Assembly (NCBI GenBank): GCA_015039365.1
Contig: WION01000193.1
Location: 1 to 64,000, forward strand
DNA length: 64,000 bases
Source: Amanita rubescens
Taxonomy: Eukaryota; Basidiomycota; Agaricomycetes; Agaricales; Amanitaceae
Reading direction: 5' to 3'
Part shown: piece by piece, positions 1 to 11,343 of the stretch
How positions within the stretch are numbered: the first letter of the stretch is position 1
How the letters are laid out: the number at the start of each line of letters is the position of its first letter
Notes under the pieces: generated by a model
The model's input: the letters and a program-made list of their open reading frames with translations, nothing else
The model's database searches: none
What the model was told of the DNA's origin: nothing
Translations under genes and position numbers: made by a program

Positions 1-460
1 CCACTCCGAGGGAGTACCGTCGTTCATCCAGATGACTGGGAGCTGCGACGAAAAAGGAAAGACCCAGTCGCGTAGATCGTGAATTCACGTGATCATGTTA
101 CTTTACGTAATTAATTCCCTATTTCTCGCTTCGACTACAATAGCAGGACAAAGCGAACGGATGTCCTTGCAGGCTGCCAGACTCCTACCCAGTCCTCGGT
201 GCTGCGCTTGACGAGCTTAAGTAAGCGTTAACGCACCGGAGGGACTGGCTTTAACACATGTAAACAAAACGCTCGGCACGACGGACGTGACTCGTCGCTT
301 AACTAATGCTGAAATATTCTTCCTCGACTTTAAGTATCCTCTACATGCATTGTCAAAGGACTTGAGTAAATCACATATTGTATTCCCCTACATTGCCTGG
401 TTTTTGGGCTGGGGGGCAAGATTGTCCTATATGTAATACATTTGAATACATAATTTAATT

Positions 461-539
461 GCCTCTGTGGCTGAGTGGTTAAACTCTCAATTATTTTTGT
501 ATGGTTGAGGGTTCAATTCCGGCACCAACCACATTTTTT
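461..539 (+). other. tRNA-like (SINE-type) module, plus strand
   Basis: The stretch looks like an RNA polymerase III internal promoter. An A-box-like TGGCTGAGTGGTTA lies at 468-481 and a B-box-like GGTTCAATTCC at 510-520, followed by a T6 run (534-539) that could act as a Pol III terminator. The acceptor and T-arm halves do not pair, so this is a degenerate tRNA-derived sequence rather than a working tRNA. It is related to the oppositely oriented module at 631-701. Confidence 0.5.
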
Positions 540-630
540 CTATGAGACAGATAGCCACTATGTGCTATGGTAGATGCAAATAAAATGCCACAGAGACTTA
601 TGGTGGCTAATGCTGAAGGCATAAAAAGGT

Positions 631-701
631 GAGCCTGCCCGGATTTGAACCCCAAGCCATGCAAAAACAGACCATCATAACAACCATTCAGCCAAACAGC
701 C
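631..701 (-). other. tRNA-like (SINE-type) module, minus strand
   Basis: On the minus strand this reads GGCTGTTTGGCTGAATGGTT for the A-box region and GGTTCAAATCC for the B box. It is a diverged second copy of the 461-531 module, pointing towards it. The two share layout and box spacing, and both lie inside the inverted-repeat arms. Stem pairing is poor, so a functional tRNA is unlikely. No anticodon can be assigned safely. Confidence 0.45.
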
Positions 702-1093
702 AATTGTAACTGTACATCACAGGTTTCATATATAGACGAATCTCACACTGACCAGCTTTAACTAGACGAGCATGGAAGCAACAACATTCCAACCTCATCA
801 CAATTATACATCACTACTAAGCTGTATGGAGCGTACACGAATGCAAAGATAAGACAAATGAATGTGATCGACGTGTGACACTCGGCATTGCAGACCTTTT
901 GTTTACATGTGTTAAAAGCCATCCCTCCGGTGCGTTAACGCTTACTTAAGCTCGTCAAGCGCAGCACCGAGGGACTGGGTAGGAGTCTGGCAGGCTGCAG
1001 CCTTCTAATCGATGTTAAGGAACCTGAGCGTTTACATCAGTGGCTGGAATCGGGTACTAGCCGATCGGCAAATTGTCACGTGGGAATAATGGA

Positions 1094-1100
1094 TATAAAA
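1094..1100 (+). promoter_or_regulatory. TATA box of the UBE2G1-type E2 gene
   Basis: TATAAAA followed by GG lies 59-65 bp upstream of the start codon at 1159. It is the only good TATA match in the short stretch between the foldback element and the gene. Confidence 0.5.
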
Positions 1101-1158
1101 GGAACGCTGTGCCATTTCCGATACTCCTACGACATTATTAACTGTTGTTGTACCCACC

Positions 1159-2076
1159 ATGTCCAAATCTTCACAAGAAACCCCCCCAGCATCCAACACT
1201 CTCCTTCTTAGAAGGCAGCTAGTAGAACTTACGAAACGCCCTGTTGAAGGCTTCTCAGCAGGTACAAAACCGTGATCTGTTCCCCCCGATCATGGACTTG
1301 ATTCATGATTCCTGCTCTTAGGTCTCGCTGATGAGAATAACTTGTATGAATGGGAGATCTTAATCATTGGGTGTGTCTGCGCATTAGTTTACTCCCTTGA
1401 ACCGTATTGACGTTCCTTGGCACAGTCCTCCAGACACATTGTAGTACGTTTCAGCTAATACCCCCCGTTTCACCCTTTCTGAAATAACTTGAAGTGAAGG
1501 AGGATTTTTCAAAGTTCGGCTGTCATTTCCTCCTGAATACCCTCTCTTGCCTCCAAAGATGCGCTTTACAACTCCCATGTGGCATCCAAACAGTAGGAGG
1601 CACAGCTTTTAACGATCTCGCTTATATACTAACCGTTTCGCAGTATATACCGATGGGGTTGTCTGCATATCTATTCTGGTATCTACTTTCCGTCCGTCAG
1701 CCATAAGGCGTTTCTAATGGGACCGCAAAGCACGCACCAGGGGATGATCAGTATGGCTATGAGGATGCAGGAGAAAGATGGATGCCAGTGCATAGCGTCG
1801 AGTCGATTGTATGGATCTTCCTCGGTGACGTCAATGTCGTAGCTGATGATGTTGTTTGCAGCTTCTGAGCGTAATTTCTCTACTGTCATCAGAGAAACCT
1901 AATTTGGACAGCCCTGCAAACGTCGATGCTGCCAAGGAAGTGCGGACGGACTTTGATTGTAAGTATTTGAATTGTGCACTCGTTCATGACATTGATCACG
2001 GTATTGTCGTCCCGTAGCCTACAAGAAGAAGGTACGGCGACTGGTCCGCAGAAGTGCTGAGGAAGCATTTGATTGA
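1159..2076 (+). CDS. Ubiquitin-conjugating enzyme E2, UBE2G1/UBC7 type
   Basis: This encodes an E2 of roughly 170 residues that takes ubiquitin from E1 and, with ER-associated or SCF-type E3 ligases, passes it to substrates. Exons were joined by splice sites at 1262-1321, 1371-1425, 1444-1494, 1593 to the acceptor before TATATACC, and three later introns. The joined frame reads [21 protein letters not shown] at the N terminus. It then gives the G-type signature PPDTLYEGGFF, the [14 protein letters not shown] beta strand, HPN, the catalytic CISIL cysteine and the G-subfamily acidic insert [12 protein letters not shown]. The end SAEEAFD matches the family. The start is the first ATG (CACCATG) in frame. 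The foldback element sits directly upstream. Function is inferred from homology; the UBE2G1 rather than UBE2G2 assignment rests on the N-terminal half. Confidence 0.93.
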
Positions 2077-2303
2077 AGTAGTCAATGTGTCCTTGCGAAC
2101 GCGAATATCTGCTCGTCTGGCCAATTCTATCTTACTTCGCATATCGTGATGTGTTTTTCCAATACGCATTTGTTTTCACTATTGTATCTGTGCAATCTAC
2201 TAGTCATCGTCAGTCGCGTGACATATGCGTCACGCTTACCGCGGTTGCGAAACACGAGTCACAGCGACAGCGCCGTTAACCCTTTCTTCAAGGTACACTC
2301 GCG

Positions 2304-5300
2304 ATGCCAACGGGTTCAGACGATTCATTTGGTTTGTACGCTCACGCGTGAACAATAGTAATCTGACTATTCAATAGCCAATGATTCCGACTTCCAGGCT
2401 GGTCCATATTCTTATGACACCAAGAAAAGAAAGAAAGGAAAAGCTAAGGGACGACGAGCTGTTCTTGGTCTCAAGAATAGCCGAGGTCCAAAGAAACGAT
2501 GTATGACAGTAACCAATCTTTTTCTCTCTTACACCTAATAATAGCGCAGTCCAACGGCATAGAAATGACGGTGATGCCAACCCACTTTTGCAATACTTTG
2601 GTAAGATTGTACTAGAACCACATAATGAAGATGCATCATGCATTGTGAACTGTAGCAGAAGGCTTTGATTTGCATTCAGCGTCTGAGGAAGAACCTAGTA
2701 GGGCTGCTCGAACAGATGAGGACAGTGATTTGGAGGATGCTCAACATGAGTCTGACGAAGACGAAGAGCAGCCACTTATTTCAAGAGTGACAGAAGAATC
2801 TATACGCCAATGGAGTGTGACATCGGGTACACAACCTGAAATCCCGCAAGCACGGAGGCTAAGCGCAGTCCAAAGCGATTCAGTAACAGGTGAAGGTGTC
2901 CTGAAATGGTTCCAAAGATGATGTTCATGTATGCGTTAAGAATCTGATTCCGACTTGGAAATTCTGCCCAAGAGAAAACATACAGCGATCGAGAGCGAAA
3001 ATAAAAGACCAACAAAGAGAAGTAAACGCTCAAACAGCGTCGCAGGTAGTTGAGTAAAATATAAGACTTGCATGGACTCTTGTTGAATTTCCATTGCTAA
3101 GGCGAAAGCTCGGTGACAGAATCAGATCCTAGTGGAATAGAATGGAGTTGAGCAGATTTTAAACGCCAATATTTCCACGGCGTAACTGACTACGGCCTTA
3201 GCATCAACGAAACTGAGAAGTCAGAGTCAAGACAGCAGCGAAACCGAATCTGAGGCTGAGGCCGAGCTGCTGGCCGATCCTGTGAGGCTCGCTCTTGAAT
3301 ATTCAGATGGGAAAGTAACTTTGCATTCAACTTTCAAGGGACTAAAGCCAAAGCCTGGTTTTCCGCTTGCGCCTGGACAGAGACATTTGGGACCACTGAT
3401 CCTCGATACAGAGCAGAAATGCATGGTTCCGGCCGCAATAAACACGTATCTACGTGAGTATCAGCGGGACGGTGTTCGGTTCTTTTGGAGACAATACAAA
3501 GAGGGACGAGGTGGCCTGCTCGGCGATGACATGGGTTTGGTACGGTTCAGATTACTTATTCAATTTAATTAACTCAACGACACGCCCCATTTCTTAGGGC
3601 AAGTCACCACTGTACACTTTCGCAAGACGATTCCTAACACACTCACAGGAAAGACCATTCAAGTTATCTCCTTTCTCTCGGCTATCATGAGGAAAAATGG
3701 TGTGGAAACTGATAGGAATCGCCGCCGTAAGCACGTGTCGAACTTACAGGACCGCGAAGCGTGGAAGAAACGGAGAGAATTACCTCCTGCTGATGCGACT
3801 TGGCCAACTTGCCTGATCGTCGCACCCAGTACTGTGGTGCATAATTGGCAGCGAGAGTTTGAAACGGTAGGCACCCCTGTGTTCCGTGTCATTGTGGCTG
3901 ACCGTAAGTCGCCTAGTGGGGTTACTTTGAAGTCGGTCTGTACGTTGGAAACCCCAAGGAACGCGAACCGGTGTTACAAGATTTCAAGATGGGCCGCTTG
4001 GACGTAGGTAAGGGTCGGAACCAATGTTGCCATTTTCGTACTTGAAATTTTTTTAGTTTTGACCACATTTGATATCGCTAGAAAAGATATTGACATTTTA
4101 GACGACCTTGCATGGTCTTGTATATTTGTGGATGAGGTACATCGCGTAAAAAATGAAGCAGCGAAGATAACACGAGCCTACCATCAATTTCGTTGTTGCC
4201 GGCGATTTGGGTTGACAGGGACAACTATTCAGAATTCTTACAAAGAGATGTGGACCATTTTGGACTGGTCAAGCCCAGGGCAACTCGGTAGCTCCAGGCA
4301 GTGGCAAGGATTTGTTGTCAAGCCCCTGACAGCTGGACAATCCGCGTCAGCCACGGAGGAAGAAAGAGCCAAGGCGCTGGTGAGCGAGCCGCTAATTTGA
4401 AATTGTCTTATCGCTCGAGCGGCTTTACATAGGCTGTTGCTCTCGTTTTGAAGGATAAATTACTCCCGCGTTTCTTCCTACGGAGGTAACAGGATCACGA
4501 TTATATACGGCTCAACCTTTGTTTATACTAACATTTTCTCAGGACGAAGGAGATCATCCAAAACCAGGTATATGCGAACCCCGCATTAATGAAGACGTAC
4601 TTACGTTATACAGTTACCTCGAAAAGTTGATCAGGTCGTCTTTTGTCCCCTTAAGCCACAGCAAATTCATGCATACAAGAACTTATTACAAACGGAGCAG
4701 GTCCAGAACTTGATACAACGGACTGCTCCCTGTACATGTGGTTCAGGGAAACAGTGCGTGCCGATCAAGGGTTAACGTTAGGATATAATCTGATCTAAGC
4801 CTAGTCGGCAAGCATGCTGCCACCCACTAATTCCTGGGGATGTTTTCAAATACATGTCTATATTGATTAAGCTTTCGAATCACCTTGGGTTGATTCTTCC
4901 AGGTAAGCTGAAAGTGAACTTTCGTCTCAGGTGATCGTCATTAACAACAGGATTCCAGCGCCAACGGACAGTCCCGAACAGGTACACTATTTTTTAGCTC
5001 CTTCAGTATATACAATTTATTTGCGCAGACAATACGGAACCGAGCCTTAGCCCAGTTCGCCTTTCCAGAAGGTGACATTCCCAAATATGGCACTGCTATG
5101 ATGCAGCCACAATACTGCGGTAAATGGGCTGTAAGTCGTTTCTCATTGGCGGCGAGACAGGAGTTTATGTCACCATCTCGCTATAGGTACTAGATCTTCT
5201 CCTTAAGGAATGGCACAAGGACTCTTCCAACAAGGTGTTAATTTTTACGAAATCGGTGAAATTACTAGAAATGCTGGAATTTCACTTGCGCGCTCAAGGT

Positions 5301-6975
5301 CAACGCCAATCACTTCAGTGGTAGTCGACGTATTTGACCTTAGCTGATTAGGATATGATTTCCTCAAGTTGGATGGCAGCACAAAACAGTCCGAACGTTT
5401 GTTTGACAGACCACAGGGGCACTGATGTCCACTTACATTTTTCGTAGGCATGCCGATGATAGATCGGTTCCAAACGGATCCAGCCGTATTCATTTTCCTT
5501 ATTTCGACGTTAGCAGGTGGCACAGGCCTCAACCTAACAGGTTAGTATGCTGTAAAAAGCTGGTTTGGCATCTAACTTGATCTGTCGCAGGTGCAAACAA
5601 AGTCGTAATATTCGGTGAGTTTTATCCCTGGCTTTGTGGCTGAGCCACCCAACTTCCGCAAAGATCCCAATTGGAGTGAGCGCCAACATTGTTGATCTCA
5701 TCATATCATTCAACGCCAGCTTAGATCCTGCGCACGATTTGCAAGCTATGGATAGGTAATAATAAAAAACTCTATCTCAATCCCGATCATTACTCAAAAG
5801 GACAGAGCATTCCGCTTTGGTCAGACTCGTGATGTCTCTGTCTATCGATTACTGGGTGCCGGCTCCATTGAGGAGTTGATCTACGCCCGCCAGATATACA
5901 AGCAACAACAAATGGCTATAGGGTATGAAGCAAGCGTTCAAACACGGTAAGTAGGGCGTGAGCGAAGGGGTCATATATTTCAATCACGCGTCAGGTACTT
6001 CGAGGGCATTCAAGGCGATACTACCAAGAAGGGAGAGTTATTTGGCATCGAGAACATCTTCAAATTCCACGAGGATAAGTTAGCGACGAAGATGGCGGTA
6101 TGTTATACGGAACCCAGCTTTACTTTTCTTTGATACCTAGTAACTTAGATCGAAAAGGCCAACCTTGCCGAACTGGATTGGGCATTAGCAAACATGAGGG
6201 CCGTTAGGTCCAAGAAGCGGGATAAAATAACCGAGGAGCTAGTTACAGATGCCGATGGAAAAGCAGGCAAAGAAGACGTATGTATTTTCATTCAGTAGAC
6301 AACATGATACCTGACACAGTCTCAGAGTAATTTAAAGGGCCTTGGAGCACTACTTTTCGACGATGGCAAGGAATCTTCTACGTGTTGCATGAATGGTCTA
6401 ATGACGATTCTTTAGCTGTTCCTGACCTACAGGATATCGACAAGGATGTCATTCAGAAGACATTGAATGCAATTGGTGTCAGGTATAGCCACATCAATGA
6501 GGAATTGCTAAGGCCCAGTCGAATTGAGGAAGAGCGCACGAAAGACACGCTTCGGGTACGGCAAAATCATTCGTTTTCATTATGACAATAACACAGAGCA
6601 GAGGACACGCCGGAAATCGAAGCAGCCTAAGGGTACCAGTGCACGGACATCGCCAGTGCCGCAGTGGCCTCCGAAGCGCAAACACCATAAACCACCACCC
6701 ACACCAGAGGAGCAGTAAGTACCTCTGCCATTGCTGCTCCACAATATTTAAATATCATCAGGCTTGCTTCACGATACGAAGCACTTATACAACTAGGAAT
6801 GATTGGTAGCAAGGACGATGTTCCTGAATTTGCACGCGAGTTGTAAGTGTTATTATGACCTGTTCAAGTACGATGCCTCTGATTGTCCGCCAGTGCCCGT
6901 AAATCTTTAGACGAGCGGAACGAAATCATATCACGATTAGATGAGTGGACGAGGTCCAATTCATCGGGGCGTTAG
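2304..6975 (+). CDS. SNF2-family DNA-dependent ATPase, ERCC6L2-like
   Basis: A multi-exon Swi2/Snf2 ATPase, closest in motif wording to ERCC6L2 (a DNA-repair relative of CSB/Rad26). The N terminus is Lys/Arg- and acid-rich. The helicase core begins with [14 protein letters not shown]. It continues with Walker A DDMGLGKT, which needs a 1-nt exon at 3598 (see findings). Motif Ia is [12 protein letters not shown] and motif II is VDEVH, so the usual DEAH Ala is Val. Then come [12 protein letters not shown] and [15 protein letters not shown]. The C-terminal lobe shows [20 protein letters not shown] and DRAFRFGQ. The tail (about 5,990-6,975) is low-complexity, with a basic patch near 6,600. It likely acts in the nucleus on chromatin or DNA breaks. 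The start is a short first exon MPTGSDDSF ahead of an intron; the middle exons (4,400-5,600) are less secure. Confidence 0.88.
3540..3648 (+). other. Two adjacent introns separated by a single-base exon
   Basis: Intron 1 runs 3540-3597 (GTACGG...TTCTTAG). The exon is the single G at 3598. Intron 2 runs 3599-3648 and opens with GCAAGT, the consensus of GC-AG introns; it has a CTAAC branch site near 3634 and ends CACAG. Joining TTG + G + GA AAG ACC restores DDMGLGKT, invariant in SNF2 ATPases. Skipping the G breaks the frame. The only in-frame alternative donor (GTTTGG at 3535) would delete two residues of Walker A. An equivalent description is a spliceosomal twin intron. Confidence 0.65.
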
Positions 6976-7095
6976 CCTTGGGAAGTAATGTTCTAAGTAT
7001 AATGTATTACGCCAACTGTTGTGACCCCTGTACAACCTCTCTCCGATCGTTTATCTTTTCTATACCAGATCATCAGATCTCAGGTTCAGACGTTC

Positions 7096-8474
7096 ATGAG
7101 CTCTGACTTGCCAACCAAACCAGAACGTTAGTATTTGCGAAGTGTCAATTTAACTTAACCTCAACATTTTGACATTTAGCCGCGAGGCCCGAGCATGGTC
7201 AACCAACCAGTGACGCAATAGATCCAGCACCCCCCACTTCAGATGCTATGCAAGTGGAAATCAACGAGAACACCTGTGAGTTCCCTCAATGAGTCGGAAG
7301 GATTGAAATTGCTACAACCGCACGACGTGTAAACAGTGCTCTCGGATCTAACACCATCGCAGCTTATCGATCTAAATCAAGTTCGTTGGAGATACGCCCA
7401 AGTGGAATGGAGAATTAATATATGGAATATATGACAGAATGCCCTTAACGATCTGGTACCCCAGCGACCCCTCATCGAAGAAACAGAGCCGATTTCGGGG
7501 CTACGCGCAGAGTATGAATCAGGCTCCGCAAAATTCTTGAAGCAAATCGATTGGCTGAAGGACCATGGTTTCCACTATCTTAGGCGGGCGAGGGGTGATG
7601 GTGATTGTTTCTATAGAGGTAAGCAATCCCTGTTTCTATACTACATTCGTCGATCCAGGTTGTTCGCCCAAACAGCGCTAGGATTTGCCTTTGTGGAACA
7701 GATATTGAAGGCCCCCGAGTACGACATTGCAGCAGTCAGTGCTCTCTCTTTGCTAGAGACGACTTCAAGTTCGCTAGAAGCCGTTGGTTTCCATCGTATC
7801 GTGTTCGAAGATTTCTACGATGTGCTCTACGGCCTCATCAAGAGTGTTGTCCAGCCCGATGATGGACAAGCATTTCTAACACCGGCGACTCTATTACAAA
7901 AGTTCCAAATCCCTGAGGGTGCGTATTTTGCTACTTGGTGTCCTGTCCATTAATTGATGATTTTCATAGTGTCAAATTGTATCGTTGTGTACTTGAGGCT
8001 GCTTACTGTACGTCTCTTCTCCTGCAATATTCAGACGGTCTTACAGTGCCGTCAAGTCTGCACAACTACGACTCAACGAGGAAGAATATTCACCTTTCCT
8101 TACTAATCCCGAGACCGGAGGGCCTATGATGGTTGGCGCGTTCTGCGAAAAGTTTGTAGAGGCTACGGGCAAAGAAGCAGGCTTGTCCAGATCATATCTT
8201 TATGCGAATGCATTGACCCATTTCATCGCAGATCATGTACAGATAACAGCCCTATGCCGCGTGTTGCGGTTGGACGTAAAGGTGGCGTATCTCGATGGCA
8301 GGGGAGATACCGGTACCGTTGAATTTGTGGAATTCCAGAATGAATCGGCAGCCCAGGAACCCATAATGCTATTGTATAGGTGCGTACATCACATCTAGAC
8401 CACCGAGACGTGTAATCATTGATTTATATGCCAGACCGGGTCATTATGATATCCTCATTAAAAATGGTGTATGA
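7096..8474 (+). CDS. Otubain-type deubiquitinase (OTUB1-like)
   Basis: A cysteine protease of the OTU family, expected to cleave Lys48-linked ubiquitin chains or to bind and restrain E2 enzymes. The catalytic core reads RRARGDGDCFYRALGFAFVE, with Asp and Cys in the canonical GDG.CFYR setting. Further along are VVYLRLLTSAQLRLN, the Glu/Pro-rich EEYSPFL stretch and the terminal catalytic His in LLYRPGHYDILIK. About eight short exons are needed. One intron (8009-8060) ends at an AAG rather than CAG acceptor, and this restores LLTSAQLRL. A first exon of 31 nt carries the ATG. The N terminus (about 40 residues) is Pro/Thr-rich and probably disordered. It converges on UBP6, another deubiquitinase gene. 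Confidence 0.92.
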
Positions 8475-8876
8475 CACTACAGGCTGAGCCATGAAAAGAT
8501 AAATCGTAGTCCAATCTATTCAGTGACCAGTGGTGACTCGGGTACAGACATAATACCGTATCTATTGTCTATCCTTAGAGGTTCGAAAACATGAATTCGT
8601 TGTTTTGCTTACTGCGTTCTGCTATGCTTCGCTGCATGCGGCCTTAATAGCTCAAACCAGTTCGGAATGTACAGTAGGTATGTTTTCCACGGCTCTTACA
8701 TCCTTACTGTACTATATATGTACCGCTGCCTGACCATACATATGTATGCGGAAGATATTGGACAGGCCGTTTTGGCTGATAAAAGCTCTTGCAAGGTAGA
8801 TTCTATGCGGGTGGGTCACGTTGTCAAGTATTTTACATTTGTTCTAACAAGGATACAAGGGAAGAATGTAAACCAT
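8475..8876. other. Intergenic, shared 3' flank
   Basis: Lies between the convergent otubain and UBP6 genes. I see no coding frame, repeat or RNA gene; it probably holds the two 3' UTRs and polyadenylation signals. Confidence 0.5.
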
Positions 8877-11157
8877 TCACGCTAATGGCTTGCTCCTGTA
8901 CAATAGTACATATGCCGATGAATCCTCACCTGTAAACATAGCTTCAGACAATGCGTATCGACCGTTGGGAGTGACGTACCTCCACCGTCCAGAGTCGTTA
9001 ACTTCTCTACAGGGAATATGGAAACTTTATCATCGTCAAACTTGTACCAGTCCTCATCGTTTTCATGATCATATATCTTTTGTGCTGAGCTGGAAGATTC
9101 GCCCGATGCCGCAGGGGGCTTTCCATGATTCGCGTGGAACACGCTCTTTTTGACATACCCGACATAGTGACCGGAGTCTGCGGCGGCACCCTTGTGCGTT
9201 ACAATTGCTATGCGACAATTAGCCATGTTCTTGTATGACAATTATTACGTACCAATCAACTCGTATAGGCCGCTTACACTGCAGCCAATGTCCTGCTTCA
9301 AATCAGGATGAATGAGGGTGTCTAGCTCGGCCAATTCCTTCGTCCTATAAACATGCTCATCTTCCAACTCGCCCGAGGCCTTGTTTTCAGGTGCGGGCGT
9401 TGCAGCATTGGCGTCTGTCATCTCCACATCATTGTTCGCGGGTGCAGTCGAATTTGCAGATGCCACAGCGACTTTTGTTCGTCGTCTGACCTTCCGACGT
9501 TCTGCCCGCTCTGTTTGGAACTCCAAAAGTCGTCGACTGACAGGTAATAACTTTTTTTTAAGTTCATCAGTCACGAGGTCTAAGGCATCGAGTTCGTTTG
9601 GAAATTTGACTTTCCGCTAACAGAAAGTATGATAAGCGTTCAGTCCTGTGCGAGAAAGGGAACATACCATGATCTTGGCCTTCTTTCGAATGTCTGCTTT
9701 CCATGCGAAACGAACCATGTGAACAGTGAGGTATGTCGGCAGCCTTGTCAATCGAGACTTTAGGCTATACTGGGCTTCTCGACCTAGCGTCGGAGAGTTC
9801 TTGTCAACTTTCGTATCCAACGACTAAAATACTGTGAAGAATAAACACAAGGGTCGTAATAATTAAGCCTTACGTTCATGATGCCCGAAAGCATGTAATT
9901 AGTCGTATTGGTTATGTTACATTCTATTTTGAGGACTTGTTCCTTGGCAATTGATGGAGGCTCTTCAGGAGATTCATCGCATGTCAATCTGGATTAAGCA
10001 TAAGAGGTGTTAACACCCAAGGCTGAAAGTCTCTCACGTCCTCTGAATCTCTCCCATAAGGTATTGTTCAACGAAACTCTTCGTAGTGTCACTTGGACCG
10101 GCCGATGGAATGCCAGGAACCTGCCTCAAACTATTGATAATTTGATTGTAGCATTCTTCCGCGTCTGCTCCAGTTTTAGCATGGAAAGAGATGTAATAAA
10201 GTATAGCATACAAACCTTGCTGTGCATAACCACTTAGAATATTATTCATCCTGCCCCTGTCGCGCTCCGCGAATTGTGGATTAACCTATAATGGTTGACG
10301 AATGGACAAATCGGTCAAAAATGACGTCGAACCTGCCGCAACGCCTGTAAAAAGCCATTCGGGTTCACAGTGTCCGTTGTGCTGGACATATTCTTGTACA
10401 GGTCACTCAGTGCCTTGGGCAGGGGCGACCCTGCGGGTAAACCAGGCCTGAAGAAGCAGCGGAGTAAGAGACTTGGTCATTGAAAAGCGAATTTACATAC
10501 GCGCTAAGGGCGAGCTGGAGTTCAGGAACGGCCCTCAAGGCTTGCACTGTGGCGTTCATGTAACAGGTATTTCCCAAGCTTATCCAAGAGTTAGCCACTG
10601 CCTCTCGCGCGAAATAATCAAAAGTTACTTGTGTAAGCCAACAGGTTTCGCCAGCTATTGAGGAATGTGAAGAAATGGAAATCGCAGTGAGGTGGTTGCT
10701 CACAGCTTCCGCGAGCTCGGCATCGTCCATATCTGAACAAGTTCCGTGAGGTATGAGCTTTATCAAATTGAACTATCCAACCTTCTAGGAACTGGGTAGG
10801 TTTTTCTGGAGGTTTAGGTAACTCTCCAGCTGCACCAATGACTGTGAAGGTTTGCCCCTATCCATAATGTCATCGTTTTGATGGCCGTAAAAGTCGCGTA
10901 GCAGCCGCACCTCTTTTGGCCCAATCTTCTTCCAGGGGGTATCGTCCTGTTTCATACGTATTTATGACGAACACCAGCATATATATCATTTTACAAACTT
11001 TTAGTACGGTTCCTTTAGCCATGACTTTCATTCTATCGACAGGAACTCCAGTGGCCTGGTAGATCAAATCCTTGAAGGCTGCTGGAGGCTGATCGGTGTC
11101 GAGATTTAGTTCATGAGTCTTTCCAGCATGCTTGACAGAAACTTTGAGGGGAGCCAT
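8877..11157 (-). CDS. UBP6: Proteasome-associated ubiquitin carboxyl-terminal hydrolase UBP6/USP14
   Basis: A ubiquitin-specific protease that docks on the proteasome and trims chains from substrates. The N terminus is a ubiquitin-like domain (MAPLKVSVKHAGKTHELNL, then GVPVDRMKVMAKG). The Cys box NLGNTCYMNATVQALRAVPEL appears once the exon LAKPVGLHN is spliced in at about 10,635-10,660. Middle exons include LPTYLTVHMVRFAWK and a Lys/Ala/Asn-rich insert (about 9,380-9,560). The His box reads ADSGHYVGYVK, followed by WYKFDDDKVS and the final AYVLLYRSKPLA. Start is the ATG at 11,157, just before the beta-grasp fold. At least nine exons are present. Key catalytic residues are intact. It faces the otubain gene tail to tail. 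Confidence 0.92.
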
Positions 11158-11343
11158 GGGAACAGAAAGCAAGATCGCGGTACGGGTTTTTATGACTGCC
11201 AAATCAGTGACGCGTCGCGCTTGCGTCACCCGTGACTATCACGCTAACATGCCGATTGTGACGTCACATCCTTCCTTGCTGCGAATACTGCGAACCGACA
11301 CGTTGCATACTCAACTTATACGTCCAAATACGAACTCGCCAAG

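Larger units (their letters stand above)
169..998. mobile_element. Foldback element with about 105-bp terminal inverted repeats
   Basis: The sequence at about 169-271 reappears as its reverse complement at about 896-998, with only scattered mismatches. Both arms carry the marks CCAGACTCCTACCCAG, GACGAGCTTAAGTAAGCG and ACACATGTAAACAAAA. The interior of about 620 bp holds two tRNA-like modules in opposite orientation and no credible protein-coding frame. I could not define a clean target-site duplication. The structure fits a non-autonomous foldback or MITE-type element. It ends about 160 bp before the E2 gene start, so it may have brought in or displaced promoter sequence there. Confidence 0.75.

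Noticed and set aside
461..531. Functional tRNA gene
   Set aside because: Acceptor and T stems do not pair; the sequence is a degenerate tRNA-like module inside a repeat element.
3535..3648. Single intron using donor GTTTGG instead of a 1-nt exon
   Set aside because: It keeps frame but deletes two residues of the invariant Walker A loop, and its donor is poor, whereas the two-intron model has good signals throughout.
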